From an uncultured Ruminococcus sp. (GTDB lineage Bacteria > Bacillota > Clostridia > Oscillospirales > Ruminococcaceae), in assembly GCA_949291125.1 (NCBI GenBank), contig CASEUJ010000022.1, positions 1 through 58,963 of the forward strand: DNA of 58,963 nt, read 5' to 3'. This document shows positions 17,589-27,604 of the stretch, one piece after another; within the stretch, counting starts at the first letter, position 1, and each line of letters starts with the position of its first letter. Position numbers and translations under genes: made by a program. Below the pieces are notes generated by a model. That model had not been told where the DNA came from. It saw only the letters and a program-made list of their open reading frames with translations, and did not search any database.

Positions 17589-18614
17589 ATGAAGAAAAAG
17601 AACGTCACATTCCAGGATATTGCAGATTATACTGGCTTTTCCAAGACCACAATTTCGCGATATTTCAATAACCCGGACTCACTCACGCTGGAGAATCAAC
17701 AGCGCATCGCCGATGCGCTTGTTGCACTGGACTATAAAGAAAACAAAGTGGCACGAATCTTAGCCAGCGGTAGAACGGAATACATCGGCATCATTGTACC
17801 GAATCTCTATCTCCACTATTATTCCGAAATGCTCAACCAACTGCTCTCCACCTATGAAAAATACGGGTATAAGTTCCTGGTCTTTGTCGGCAATGAAAAG
17901 AAAGATATCGAGCGCAAATATATCTCTGAACTTTTAGCATATCAGATTGAGGGCATGATCATTTTGAGCCACACGATCTCCTCTGAAGAGCTTGCGGCAT
18001 ATCGCATCCCGATCGTCACCATTGAACGTGAAGATAAGTATGTTTGCAGCGTGAATACCGACAACTATATGGGTGGGATACAGGCAGCAAGCCTATTGGC
18101 AAAGGACAACTGTGACATCCTAATCCACATTAATTCTGACATTTCGCCGGACATCCCGTCCTACGGGCGAATTCGCGGCTTTCAGAATATATGCGAAGAA
18201 AAGAAACTACCGTATGAAATGATATTCGAAGACTTCGGGAATTCATACGAAGAGGCAACAAAAAAAATGGCAGAGATCTTTCAAAAAATAGAGGAACGCT
18301 ATCCGACGCAACAAAAAGGAGTCTTTATTTCGAATGATACACACGCCAATATTTTCTTGAATCTAATCATCCGCAAATACAGCATTTTTCCAAGCAAGTA
18401 TCGTATTGTGGGATTTGATAACTCCCCGATCTCGTCGGAGGCAGTTATTCCGATCAGTACTATCGGGCATCAGATGGATGTAATGGCGGATCAATCGATG
18501 GAGCTTTTGTTATTTCAAATCAATGAACGCAAAAAAAGACGTCCTAAGCCTCTGAAAGAACCCATTCACAAAGTTGTGACACCGGTACTTTATCGTCGGA
18601 ATACCACAAGATAA
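17589..18614 (+). CDS. LacI-family regulator of fructan/sucrose use
   Basis: 341 aa from the ATG at 17589; this start gives the standard LacI N-terminus (VTFQDIADYTGFSKTTISRY) at residues about 5-24. The HTH and hinge helix (ARILASGRTEYIGIIVP) lead into a periplasmic-binding-like sensor domain. Divergent from the sucrose/fructo-oligosaccharide operon, with two matching palindromes between them, so it most likely represses that operon and perhaps itself. Effector probably a fructose-containing sugar or its phosphate; inference. Confidence 0.88.
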   Translation: MKKKNVTFQDIADYTGFSKTTISRYFNNPDSLTLENQQRIADALVALDYKENKVARILASGRTEYIGIIVPNLYLHYYSEMLNQLLSTYEKYGYKFLVFVGNEKKDIERKYISELLAYQIEGMIILSHTISSEELAAYRIPIVTIEREDKYVCSVNTDNYMGGIQAASLLAKDNCDILIHINSDISPDIPSYGRIRGFQNICEEKKLPYEMIFEDFGNSYEEATKKMAEIFQKIEERYPTQQKGVFISNDTHANIFLNLIIRKYSIFPSKYRIVGFDNSPISSEAVIPISTIGHQMDVMADQSMELLLFQINERKKRRPKPLKEPIHKVVTPVLYRRNTTR

Positions 18615-19043
18615 CTGAAAAATATTTCTACAAACGAACTTTACTTTTAGGAAAATAAGGGCAAAAGTATCCATTTACCCTGATAGATCCAGTGAATAAA
18701 ACAGCTTCGGATATTATATCTCAAAGGCAAGAATACAATTTCAGCCAATTAAATGATATCCAACCGATTTAGCGACAGAAAACCAGATATTTTATCATCG
18801 ATATGTGGTGTACCTACCCCGATTCTCTATCTGTGCGATTCAAAGCCACAGTGCAAAATTGATATAATGGCATTACGATTCATGATGCTTAGAGCCATAG
18901 CAAAACAAGCAGCCACTTTTCAGCAACTGCTTGTTTGCAAACTTTTTCACTTCTCTTCCTAACTATTTCCAGAAAACCTTTTTGTGCCATCTACTTGTCT
19001 GGAAAAACATAGTATAAATCTGACGAAAATCATTTTTTAATTT
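18615..19043. other. Gene-free stretch with one hairpin
   Basis: No supported gene. A hairpin at 18903-18936 (AAACAAGCAG with CTGCTTGTTT, 14-base loop) could act as a terminator between lacI and the convergent 3' end of cotJC. T-tracts are weak on both sides. The 69-codon frame at 18753 has no ribosome site and no family text. Confidence 0.45.
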
Positions 19044-19160
19044 TTATCTCATCTTTCTGCCACGATTCATATTTCGACCACCACAGTTCTGGTCATAGGA
19101 CGGGTTGCAGCAATAAAAGTTCTTTGCATCAAGATCGTCCTGCACCATGCGCAGGGCTTC
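19044..19160 (-). pseudogene. cotJC: cotJC, C-terminal segment (codons 176-212)
   Basis: Minus-strand sequence FGEALRMVQDDLDAKNFYCC and NPSYDQNCGGRNMN is the usual C-terminal tail of CotJC, a manganese-catalase-like spore coat protein. It has no start and is fused upstream to element A sequence. The break falls at the GCTTC core (19156-19160). Joined to the middle segment at 35401-35405 it gives RFGEA|LRM in frame. Ends with TAA at 19044-19046. On its own it cannot be expressed as CotJC. Confidence 0.85.
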
Positions 19161-19184
19161 ACCGAAACGAAGAGATTGAAGCGG
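19156..19184. other. Left attachment site of element A
   Basis: Core GCTTC (19156-19160), then element sequence CGAAACG (19163-19169) and arm ATTGAAGCGG (19175-19184). Joined with the right end it makes a 50-bp dyad: CCGCTTCAAT, 5 bases, CGTTTCG, 6 bases, CGAAACG, 5 bases, ATTGAAGCGG. The centre dinucleotide is TC (GA on the other strand), the expected crossover position for a serine recombinase. Confidence 0.82.
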
Positions 19185-19231
19185 AGTGAGTATGTCGAAA
19201 AGCTGGTAGTGCGGGAATTGTGTAAAAATTG

Positions 19232-19284
19232 CAAAACAAAAGAGAGCTGGCTGCACGAAAGTAAGTGCATCAGCTCTTGTTTTG
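19232..19284 (-). terminator. Long hairpin ending the exopolysaccharide operon
   Basis: The arms CAAAACAA..GAGCTG..TGCAC and GTGCA..CAGCTC..TTGTTTTG pair over about 20 bp with an 8-base loop; on the minus strand the 3' arm is T-rich and runs into ATTTTT. It lies between the last operon gene and the left attachment site. 19285-19375 holds nothing else. Confidence 0.55.
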
Positions 19285-19375
19285 GTTGTCTCTTTCTTCA
19301 TAATCTTTAAATAATCCCAACTATTCCTAATGTCCCATGTGAAAAATCCTAATAATCCATATGTACCAAAAAATT

Positions 19376-19576
19376 TTACACTTTGATCGGACATACCCTC
19401 ACGCACTTACCGCACCGTACACAAAGTATAGGGTCAATTTGCGGATAATCAAATCCTTCTTCATCTTCCACCATGGCAATAGCATTCCGAGGGCAAATGG
19501 AAAAACAAGCTGTACAGCCACAACAATCCTCTTTTTGTTCATATAAAATGGGAATTGGTTTTTGAGATGCGTCCAT
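19376..19576 (-). CDS. Small 2[4Fe-4S] ferredoxin
   Basis: 66 aa with two complete cluster motifs: CCGCTACFSICPRNAI (about 18-33) and CVRCGKCVRVCP (about 52-63). Electron carrier. Starts 1-2 bases after the stop of the upstream FrhB-like gene (GAAAGGG as ribosome site), so it is likely its redox partner. In the second copy of this pair (28665-29807) the ferredoxin is fused to the front of the FrhB-like domain, which supports the partnership. Last gene of the operon. Confidence 0.85.
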   Translation of the reverse strand: MDASQKPIPILYEQKEDCCGCTACFSICPRNAIAMVEDEEGFDYPQIDPILCVRCGKCVRVCPIKV

Positions 19577-19577
19577 G

Positions 19578-20531
19578 TTATTTTTTCCCTTTCTCTAAAA
19601 GTAAACGCTTAGATTTTCGAAGTATGCGTATAAGCTGATGTGTATAACTCTCACTTGTGATTTTTTTTAGGTTTTTCCAGGTTTTCTTTTTTTGATATGC
19701 ATACATTTTTTTGTTTCTTGAAACCGAAGTCATAATATTAGGGTTAAATTTTAAATAATCAGTTGACGTAAGCTCTTGACATACTATATTAGACATTATA
19801 ATATTCCATAATTTCATGCCATATTCTGAATGAACTAAAACAAGCGATATTCCTTTATCATCAAATAATTCAGAATGCATTTTCCAAACACCCCATAAAT
19901 CGGCTAATGTGATGTCAACATCTCTTTGCAAACCTTTAAATCTACAGGAGTAACATGATGGCCGAAGATAGATATCTTGTAAAAAGCCTTTCATATATAA
20001 ATCTTTTTGCTGCGGTTGGCGGTATATTGAACCATCAGAAAAAACAATTTTTAATGAAAATTTCTGCCATCCTTCTGTCTTATCACGAAAGTAAATATTG
20101 GATATTTTTCTTCCATTCGAACGTAAGCTTAAATATTCTTTCCATGTGTTTTGACTTGGCACACCATGACAAACGAAATCAACTGTAATAAGTTTTTTAA
20201 AGTTTTTTCCTAAAAAAGATTTTAACCCAGCTATTTGGCATGGTGTTCCAGAGAACAAAACTAATCGCCCTGATTCTAAAAACAATTTCACTTTTGAAAA
20301 CAAATTTTGCATAGAGCTTTGTACATATTTACTTTGCAAAAATGAAATTACACCTTCCATAGTATCAGAATAATCATGTATTACATTCCAATTTTCATCA
20401 AATTTTGCACCGCACACAATACCACCTTGTGATATTGTCCATTTTGCCAATGCAAAAAATATACCACCGGAAGAACTCTTTCTTCGTACTTCTTCATCCA
20501 CATTATAGCAAGCATATGCTTTTGTTCCCAT
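19578..20531 (-). CDS. FrhB/FdhB C-domain oxidoreductase in polysaccharide locus
   Basis: 317 aa, coenzyme F420 hydrogenase/dehydrogenase beta-subunit-like. Family text: SSSGGIFFALAKW near the N-terminus, FSGTPCQIAGLKSFLG (about 92-107), VDFVCHGVPS, and a cysteine pair CYSCRF followed by DITLADLWGVW. This family appears often beside pyruvyltransferases in bacterial exopolysaccharide clusters, where its reaction is not established; flavin-dependent redox chemistry on a sugar or lipid intermediate is plausible. It lacks the N-terminal ferredoxin found in the paralogue at 28665, supplied here by the next gene. Confidence 0.82.
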   Translation of the reverse strand: MGTKAYACYNVDEEVRRKSSSGGIFFALAKWTISQGGIVCGAKFDENWNVIHDYSDTMEGVISFLQSKYVQSSMQNLFSKVKLFLESGRLVLFSGTPCQIAGLKSFLGKNFKKLITVDFVCHGVPSQNTWKEYLSLRSNGRKISNIYFRDKTEGWQKFSLKIVFSDGSIYRQPQQKDLYMKGFLQDIYLRPSCYSCRFKGLQRDVDITLADLWGVWKMHSELFDDKGISLVLVHSEYGMKLWNIIMSNIVCQELTSTDYLKFNPNIMTSVSRNKKMYAYQKKKTWKNLKKITSESYTHQLIRILRKSKRLLLEKGKK

Positions 20532-20543
20532 GCGTGTCTCCTC

Positions 20544-22094
20544 TCAGCAAAACCGCTTTTCAAGTTGTAACTTTCCCTTTGTCATCCGATCGACCAGCTG
20601 TACACACTGTTTGAATTGCTCTGTCTTTCGATAAAAGACCAGATAAATTATATTCGGCACAATCAAGCAGATTACTCCCCGAACCAACAATGTCAGCCAA
20701 TGCGACATCTGAATCCAATAACAAATGCCAAAACAAACCAAGCAACTCAGCAACACAACCAATGCATAACGAAGCAGATGTTTTAGATAATCTCCAAAAA
20801 ATTTTTTAGGGAAAAGAACCGTAAATAGATTATGCAGCAACCATGGCATTCCCACAAGCAGTGTTGACAACACAGTGGATAAAAGCACACCATAAATGCC
20901 CCAGAATTGCACCATAATCAGGTTCATTATTAAGTTTGCACCAGCTGTCACAAGCGGTCGGAACCGATCCTCATGCCATATTCCAGCAGCATCTTTATAG
21001 GTATTCAGAAGTTGGTTAATTTCATAGATAAAATAATACGCACAGAAACAAATTACTGCAGAAATGCCGAGCATCAAATCTTTGCCAACCCAAAGTTCCA
21101 TAAATGGCTGATACAAGCATAAAAAACTACATGTGCAAAATCCGGCAATCCATGCAATTAAGAAGGTGAATTTTTTTAAATCGTTATAGTTTTTTTCTTT
21201 GGTCTCCACAATGACACTGTTGCCAATTCCTGCGGTGCAAGCATTGAACACGATTGTCACAAGACCAATCACAGAAGTCAGAATGAAGTAGTAATTCTGA
21301 TATACTGCCAGTACAGTAAGTCCCAGAAATGCAGAAATGACAACTGTGTCTGCAGAATTAACAATGACAGCGCCTAATTTTGAAGTGAATAGATCTCGGA
21401 TACGTTGGTTAATATCCTTGACTGCCGTCTTTTCTAGTTTCCCAACGGGTTTATAATCTGGATACGCCCTTGTTGCACGAACTGCTGTGATTACATTGGT
21501 CAAAATCTGAGCAAGGAGCATTGCCATAATGTACAAGTAATAATCCTTGATCCAAAAAATAACTGCAAATTGCAAAAGATAACGAATGGTACTGGTCAAA
21601 ATCGAGATTTTACTGACAACGTCCACACGCTGATGTGCCTGAAATAGTGCATTTTTGTAGGCAAAGAGCCAGTAAGAAAGTACCGTAGCTGCTAGATTCA
21701 ATAGGTACAGCACATAGATATTCAGTTCGGGAGGAAGATCACTTTTAACCAGTGCCGGAATAAATGGCGTCAATACCGCTCCCACAACGGCAATAACGCA
21801 ACCAATTACTCGATAATATGTACGATACAAGCGCATCAAGGCACAGATTGTTTTAGTATCATCCTCTACGATAGGCTTGTACATACCATAGACCATGGCA
21901 CTGCCGACTCCAAGTTCTGCCAAATTCAGTACTTGAAGAATAGAAGTGAACAAGCTGTCCAGACCCAAATACTCCACACCCATAAAATAGATCATGGCAG
22001 TGCGCAGCAAAAATGGCATAGCAATTTGGTAGATTTTGAGCGCCATACCGAAGACAATATTTCGGGTGGCGTTTTTTGTGCGTTCGAGTTTCAT
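20544..22094 (-). CDS. Polysaccharide repeat-unit flippase (Wzx-like)
   Basis: 516 aa, about 14 membrane helices, of the MOP superfamily (polysaccharide synthase/Wzx). Moves undecaprenyl-diphosphate-linked repeat units across the membrane for polymerisation outside. N-terminal KNIVFG-like amphipathic stretch RNIVFGMALKIYQIAMPFL is typical. Pairs functionally with the Wzy-like polymerase at 25308. AAAGGTG lies before the ATG. Confidence 0.88.
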   Translation of the reverse strand: MKLERTKNATRNIVFGMALKIYQIAMPFLLRTAMIYFMGVEYLGLDSLFTSILQVLNLAELGVGSAMVYGMYKPIVEDDTKTICALMRLYRTYYRVIGCVIAVVGAVLTPFIPALVKSDLPPELNIYVLYLLNLAATVLSYWLFAYKNALFQAHQRVDVVSKISILTSTIRYLLQFAVIFWIKDYYLYIMAMLLAQILTNVITAVRATRAYPDYKPVGKLEKTAVKDINQRIRDLFTSKLGAVIVNSADTVVISAFLGLTVLAVYQNYYFILTSVIGLVTIVFNACTAGIGNSVIVETKEKNYNDLKKFTFLIAWIAGFCTCSFLCLYQPFMELWVGKDLMLGISAVICFCAYYFIYEINQLLNTYKDAAGIWHEDRFRPLVTAGANLIMNLIMVQFWGIYGVLLSTVLSTLLVGMPWLLHNLFTVLFPKKFFGDYLKHLLRYALVVLLSCLVCFGICYWIQMSHWLTLLVRGVICLIVPNIIYLVFYRKTEQFKQCVQLVDRMTKGKLQLEKRFC

Positions 22095-22121
22095 AGGGTC
22101 ACCTTTTCTGAAATCAATTGA

Positions 22122-23255
22122 TTATCGAAATCCAATCCAGGATAACAGTTGTAAGCCGAATTTGTTTTTGGCAAAAATATGGTTTACAAAATGTACCACA
22201 CTAAAACTGATACCAACAAGCAAAATCCAAGTTAGAATGTAATGCAATAACCACATCTTGGAAATGCCCAGAATATCAAAGAGCTTTTGAATAAATATGA
22301 GAAAGAACCAATGGATGTAATAGATCCCATAAGAGTCGTCACCCAGGCGTTTTAAGAAGCCAAGCTTTTCTGCATTACGCGTGGCTTTCGCATGTATCTG
22401 ACGCACCCACAAAATCAGCATGAATGTATACAAGAAGGTGCCAAATTTAATCTGGCTGGTGATGAGATCGTTGCTACACCCAAGTCCCAACAGAAGGAAG
22501 GCTTCTGCAATGGCGATACCCAGTGCGGTCAGAACGGCAATGGGGTTGCCGAAATAACGCTGTGCCGTTTTGACACGCCGGACGCAGGCCGGATCCGCTT
22601 TGATGCGCAGTCCTAGATAATAGAAACAGAACCACGCCGGAAAGAAGGTTTCATACAGCATGGGCAATGCTCCGTTGACGAGGTTGTAGAGGTACAAGCC
22701 GAGGATCCACAGAGGCGTAAGACCATAGAGCAGCAGAGAGCCGCGGGAACTTTTTCGAATCAGCCGAATCAGAATCGGGGTCAGAAGCGTCAACTGCATC
22801 AGAACAACAATGTAATACAAAGGAGTAGACGCCTTTCCAACAAGAATTTTTAATAGTATGTTTACCCCGTCTATTTCCTACCCGTTGCTGAGATTTCTTG
22901 CAATATTTATGCCTGTATAAAAGACAGACCACAAGAGAAATGGAACTACCAGGCGCTTAACACGCCGAAAGATATATCCCACTGGGTTTGCTATGCATTT
23001 GTCCGAATTAACAAAGTAGCCAGAAAGAAAAATAAAAATCGCTACCGGAAAGTTGATTACTTGCCGTATCACCAAATGGGTGGTAAATTCAAATGTTCCA
23101 GCGCCATAAGCGATGCCGCTAGAGCAATGAATTAACATTACTGCCAAAATACATATGCCTCGAATAATTTGCCAGAATTGATCTTTTTGGATAGGTGAAA
23201 TTTTTGTTGGCATTGTATCAATCTTTCCATTCAAATTGTTGCATTCGAATTGCAT
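22122..23255 (-). pseudogene. Acyltransferase 3 interrupted by in-frame TAG
   Basis: 376-codon integral-membrane acyltransferase (OafA/WecH type) that would O-acetylate or O-acylate the polysaccharide. N-terminal FWQIIRGICILAVMLIHCSS holds the family's conserved His; C-terminal segments carry GIYYIHWFFLIF. Codon 126 (22880-22878) is TAG, in the context NLSNG-stop-EIDG. The frame then stays open for 251 codons to TAA at 22122. No frameshift or other stop is seen. This is the second in-frame TAG of this kind in the window. Either recently inactivated, misread in sequencing, or read through. Confidence 0.82.
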
Positions 23256-23267
23256 GAGATCACCTTT

Positions 23268-24296
23268 TTAGTCAGGAATAGATTTTAAGTTTTCTTTTAG
23301 GAATTGAAGAGAATCTGCGCGCCTTTCTGCCCAGATCTGATCTGCAGAAGTGTCAAACATCCCAATATTCTCCCAAGTGAAATTGGCATTTGTAAATCGA
23401 TGATTCTCTAAATGAAATGTAGAACACAGCTCATCAATACGAGAAGACATATCCTGATCATGGCTAACACGTTCAAAAACAACAAATGGCCTTTTATAAA
23501 TGAACGAAAGCACAGATGCATGAAAGGAATCAGTACATACCATATCAGCATGATGGATCAAGTATACAAACTCCGCTGGTCCTATTGCCAAACCACTTTT
23601 TTTACAGTCTACCACTTGTAAATGATGTTTTTGCGCATATTGCTGGATCTCATTTTCATGTAAATTTTTACCTAAAAAATAGGTAAATAAATAGGGTGAC
23701 TTTTTCATTTTTCGTGGTTTCTTTTCTAATTGTGTCCAGTCTTCTCTTGATAATAACAGCGTCGGATCTAAAGCTAAAAATGCATCTTGACCAGTAAGTT
23801 CCTTTACGATTTTTACACCACTTTTTTCCCGAACAGAAATAGACCGGATCTGCTTCAGGTAAGAACCAATACGACTGCGCTCTGATTCTGGAATCGTATC
23901 AATGCCAAAACTAGCCGCATATGATATTTTCTTTTCTTTTCGAATAAAAGGTAAAAAATCTTCTTCCCCTATAAAATCAAAATCTATGTTCCAAATTTGA
24001 TCACTTCCGATGACGAAGCAATCATAGTGCTTTTCTATGTTTTTGCTTATTTTATTTTTCGACACCACATCTCTGCTCCATTGTATTTTGCGATAAAAAG
24101 CATAAAAATTGGAGCGACTATCTCTTTTAATCAAACTCCGAAAGTTTTTCTTTAAGAAATACATTATTGTTTGTGGTTGACGATTAAGCGTTTCAACAGA
24201 AAGTCCAAGATGCTTTAAAATTTCTTGCAAAGCATAATTTTGCAGACGATTTCCGTAGTTAAAACTACATATAGTCAATATTGCAATTTTTTTCAT
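23268..24296 (-). CDS. Polysaccharide pyruvyltransferase family protein (1)
   Basis: 342 aa from the ATG at 24296, six bases after AAGGAG. N-terminal SFNYGNRLQNYALQEIL, mid-protein VIGSDQIWN (about 96-104), and the C-terminal TDSFHASVLSFIYKRPFVVF with the conserved His typical of CsaB/WcaK-like proteins. Family members add a pyruvate ketal from phosphoenolpyruvate to a sugar, giving negative charge. Three family members are in this operon. Confidence 0.85.
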   Translation of the reverse strand: MKKIAILTICSFNYGNRLQNYALQEILKHLGLSVETLNRQPQTIMYFLKKNFRSLIKRDSRSNFYAFYRKIQWSRDVVSKNKISKNIEKHYDCFVIGSDQIWNIDFDFIGEEDFLPFIRKEKKISYAASFGIDTIPESERSRIGSYLKQIRSISVREKSGVKIVKELTGQDAFLALDPTLLLSREDWTQLEKKPRKMKKSPYLFTYFLGKNLHENEIQQYAQKHHLQVVDCKKSGLAIGPAEFVYLIHHADMVCTDSFHASVLSFIYKRPFVVFERVSHDQDMSSRIDELCSTFHLENHRFTNANFTWENIGMFDTSADQIWAERRADSLQFLKENLKSIPD

Positions 24297-24328
24297 ACGC
24301 AACTCCTTAGTAAAAATCTACTTATATT

Positions 24329-25285
24329 TTATGATACATTTGCTTTTCTAAGTTTTTTATACAGTACTGGGAAAAAAATTATGAGTATAATTCGCAAACG
24401 TGTTTTGAAATCACTTTCTTTGCATTGCTTTTTTAACTGTTTTTTTATCAATACAATTTGTGATTTGTTTTCTTTTTTATTATGATATAAATCAAGAATA
24501 GCAGTAGATTTTAGTGTAGCAGAAAAATAATTTGCAGACTTCAATAAATCCGGAAAATTTATTCGACACTCATCTACAATTGCATTTAATGCTTGTAGGA
24601 TAGAAAGTTTTTTTTCGTCATAACGTCGATGGCAAAGACTGCTAGATGATATGAAGTAATTATATAAAATTCGATCATTGACAGCAATACGGGAACAAGT
24701 TCTCACAAGTTGTGTTAATATAAGCACATCTTCGCATAAGTGAATATCTTCCCGAAATCGAATAGTGCCATCTTTTAAGATAAAGAGTCTTTTTTCAAAG
24801 AGTTTGTTCCACAGCACACCCATAAATTTATAATGAAATATATCCGAAAGCAACTGTTCTCTTGTGATTGTTTTCTCCTGTTCATGATAAGCAGCATCTT
24901 CTGTTTTATCTTCATATACCAGACGATATCCACAAACAGAAATGGAAGCATTTTGTTCTATCATATTTGTCAAAAGATCTTCGTACATAGTTTTTTCTAT
25001 ATAGTCATCCGAATCAACGAACCCAATATATTCCCCTCTGCACACTTCTAATCCACAATTTCTTGCAGAAGATGCACCACCATTTGGCTTATGAATTACT
25101 TGAATACGAAAATCTTTTTTTGCATAATTATCGCAAATTGCACCCGATCGATCCTTGGATCCGTCATCTACCAAAATAATTTCTAAATTGGTATACGTCT
25201 GATTTATAATGCTCTCAATACATCTGGTGATTGTATTTTCACAATTATAAACTGGGATGATTATACTAATCAACTTTTCTTGCAT
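24329..25285 (-). CDS. Glycosyltransferase family 2
   Basis: 318 aa. GT-A fold: ISIIIPVYNCENTITRCIES at residues 6-25, ILVDDGSKDRS, NGGASSARNCGLE, and the metal-binding FVDSDDYI (DxD region, about 90). Transfers a sugar from an NDP donor to the growing lipid-linked repeat unit at the cytoplasmic face. The donor and linkage cannot be told. The C-terminal 100 residues are basic, AT-rich and variable. Confidence 0.9.
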   Translation of the reverse strand: MQEKLISIIIPVYNCENTITRCIESIINQTYTNLEIILVDDGSKDRSGAICDNYAKKDFRIQVIHKPNGGASSARNCGLEVCRGEYIGFVDSDDYIEKTMYEDLLTNMIEQNASISVCGYRLVYEDKTEDAAYHEQEKTITREQLLSDIFHYKFMGVLWNKLFEKRLFILKDGTIRFREDIHLCEDVLILTQLVRTCSRIAVNDRILYNYFISSSSLCHRRYDEKKLSILQALNAIVDECRINFPDLLKSANYFSATLKSTAILDLYHNKKENKSQIVLIKKQLKKQCKESDFKTRLRIILIIFFPVLYKKLRKANVS

Positions 25286-25307
25286 ATATCCTCCACTTAT
25301 GATCTAG

Positions 25308-26447
25308 TTATCCCAAAATTTTCTTTTTTCTTTTAGATAATATTTCCATGATTTTATATTTATTATCAGGCTGTAACAACTGAACAAAAAAGAATAGAGT
25401 AAAGTTGTATTTTAATGAGCACCAAGAATTTTCTGTAAACGCATATAATGCCATTGCAATAACTGCGATAATATAGATATACTGCTCTCGTCTAACTAGT
25501 TCTCGCACCATTGCAAAATGCAAAATTATGAAAATTAAGCTTCCGACAATTCCAAAAACCAAAAGTAATTGTACATATCCTGAATCTACAACTAAATATT
25601 GGTAAATATCCAACTCTTTATAATTTGTAGAACTGCTAATCAACCCGATATCCGTATGCTCTAAAATTAAATTTGTCAATGTAAATCTATGACTCAGCAT
25701 TCTATCCATAGCATCTACCACTTCACGGTATTTGACGCCATCTCCTATAAACAAACCGTATCTTACACTCAACGGCAGATACAAACTAAGAAACATCAGA
25801 ACAATGGGTAAATATTTTCCCAATATATTTAATACTTTTTTTATTTGGAAACATTTAAATCCAATTGTTAAAAGCCAGATTAACAAACTCGTAATCAGAC
25901 CTGTTCTCGACCCGGTAATCACAAAGCAAAGCAATATTACAAACAGCATTGCAACCAATTTGTACATATTAATTTTTTCCCAGTAGATGCACAGAAAAAG
26001 CAAAATCAAATCCACAAATGTTAACATCAATAAATTGCCATGCGAAAACCCTAAAACAATTCTTCCACCGTTGGCATTCATTATAATCGACAAAAGCGCC
26101 ACACTCACTGTTAAAATTAATTTTTCAAAAAACGTGACTTTTAGAACATTTTGCAAATCTAAATCTCTTATTGCAATAACTGTTATAATTAATACCAATA
26201 TTCGTGAATCTTTTGTAATATAGAAATTATAAAAAAATATTGCAATTAATACTGCCAAAAATACAAGTTTTTTCGGCTGATACTTATTTTTGAGAAAAAT
26301 GTGCAGTAAAGACAACATTAAGGACACCAGCAATAAAATTGTAAGTATGCCTGTTTGAAATATGGTATCGCTTAACCCATAATATAGATTTGTTAAAATA
26401 ATTGAACAATAAATTAATATATTGCTTTTTTTTATCGTGATATTCAT
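25308..26447 (-). CDS. O-antigen polymerase-like (Wzy) membrane protein
   Basis: 379 aa, about 10-11 hydrophobic helices with one larger outer loop (about residues 225-290), the usual shape of Wzy/EpsG polymerases. Sequence identity in this family is low, so the call rests on topology and on its place between glycosyltransferase genes with a Wzx-like flippase in the same operon. It would join repeat units outside the membrane. Confidence 0.72.
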   Translation of the reverse strand: MNITIKKSNILIYCSIILTNLYYGLSDTIFQTGILTILLLVSLMLSLLHIFLKNKYQPKKLVFLAVLIAIFFYNFYITKDSRILVLIITVIAIRDLDLQNVLKVTFFEKLILTVSVALLSIIMNANGGRIVLGFSHGNLLMLTFVDLILLFLCIYWEKINMYKLVAMLFVILLCFVITGSRTGLITSLLIWLLTIGFKCFQIKKVLNILGKYLPIVLMFLSLYLPLSVRYGLFIGDGVKYREVVDAMDRMLSHRFTLTNLILEHTDIGLISSSTNYKELDIYQYLVVDSGYVQLLLVFGIVGSLIFIILHFAMVRELVRREQYIYIIAVIAMALYAFTENSWCSLKYNFTLFFFVQLLQPDNKYKIMEILSKRKKKILG

Positions 26448-26470
26448 TTTAACAGAATGTCTCTCCTCTT

Positions 26471-27595
26471 TTATTGTTCAAGTACACTTTGATAAAGCCC
26501 TTCTAATCGTATCGTCTCCTGTGTTAAATCATATTTTGATGTTGTTACAGAATGTCTTTCCATAGGTTGATTTTCAAAAGCATTTTCAAAAGCCCTACAC
26601 CAAGTTTGTGGTTCTAATTTTAAGAATTCCACTCTGCCTGAAATGTCTACCTCTCTTGGAACAGCTTCTGAAACAATGCAAGGCAAACCGGATACCTGTG
26701 CCTCAATATTTACAAAACCAAAACCTTCGTAAATGGATGGCAATACAAAAACATCCATTGCAGAATAAAAAAGATCCGGCTGTGTCACCTTTCCAACAAG
26801 AATAACATACTCTTCAATATCAAGGGCTTTTGTCTTTTCTTCAATTGCGCTTCTTTGAGAGCCATCTCCCACAAGAAACAAACAAAAATCTTTATTTTTA
26901 TCAGCATACAGTTTCAAAGCATCTAATATAAATAAATAATTTTTTTGGGCTTCAAGTCTTCCCACACTGCCAATTACGAATTTATCTTGTATGCCATATT
27001 GCTTTCTTATTTTTGCTCGTAATTCTGAATCAAAATAAAACTTACTTGTTTCAATTGCATTATTGATAACCGCAAACTTTGAGCTTTCCATGAAATGCCT
27101 TGTATATTTACTTGCTCCGGATTCTTTTGAACAACTAAAACCCATATCCACAATATGGGAAAGAAATATCTTAAAGCAAAACCGGATGAAGTTATCTGCC
27201 AATGTATGTTTTGGCATACCAGGATTATGGGCATGCGCAATGACTTTTGTTCCCTTTGTACGCCACCCAGGAATTGCCCCACGAAAGATCCCAATAAAAG
27301 AGCAGGAATGGCAGTGAATGATATCATAGTGATTATCGCGCAACACTTGCTTTACTTGCCGTATTTGTGCCAAAAGATTACGCCATCTGTTTTGGTGCTG
27401 ATTTTTGATGACATAGATCTGACTTCCCGCCGATTTTACTTCCTCCAGAAAATCCATCTTAGAATCATCATAAATAACAAAATCAACTTGAAACTTTTCT
27501 TTATTTAGATGGCGGAAGAAGTTCATGACGAAAATCACATTTCCGCCCATACCTAAGGAATTTACAGACATCAGTACTTTTATTTTTTTTGACAT
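26471..27595 (-). CDS. Glycosyltransferase family 4 (first)
   Basis: 374 aa GT-B enzyme. N-terminal SVNSLGMGGNVIFVMNFFRH; C-terminal donor domain with SVGRLEAQKNYLFILDAL and the EX7E motif in PSIYEGFGFVNIEAQVSGLP (about 290-309). Retaining transfer of a sugar from an NDP donor. GGAG ribosome site 4-5 bases upstream. Confidence 0.9.
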   Translation of the reverse strand: MSKKIKVLMSVNSLGMGGNVIFVMNFFRHLNKEKFQVDFVIYDDSKMDFLEEVKSAGSQIYVIKNQHQNRWRNLLAQIRQVKQVLRDNHYDIIHCHSCSFIGIFRGAIPGWRTKGTKVIAHAHNPGMPKHTLADNFIRFCFKIFLSHIVDMGFSCSKESGASKYTRHFMESSKFAVINNAIETSKFYFDSELRAKIRKQYGIQDKFVIGSVGRLEAQKNYLFILDALKLYADKNKDFCLFLVGDGSQRSAIEEKTKALDIEEYVILVGKVTQPDLFYSAMDVFVLPSIYEGFGFVNIEAQVSGLPCIVSEAVPREVDISGRVEFLKLEPQTWCRAFENAFENQPMERHSVTTSKYDLTQETIRLEGLYQSVLEQ

Positions 27596-27604
27596 ATTTC
27601 TCCA

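Noticed and set aside
18753-18962. 69-codon plus-strand frame between lacI and cotJC
   Set aside because: No ribosome site, no recognisable similarity, and the region contains a hairpin typical of intergenic space.
19067-19406. Frame fused from element A sequence into the cotJC tail (120 codons)
   Set aside because: Only the last part (19044-19160) is CotJC; the upstream part is attachment-site and hairpin sequence, so it is a chance fusion.
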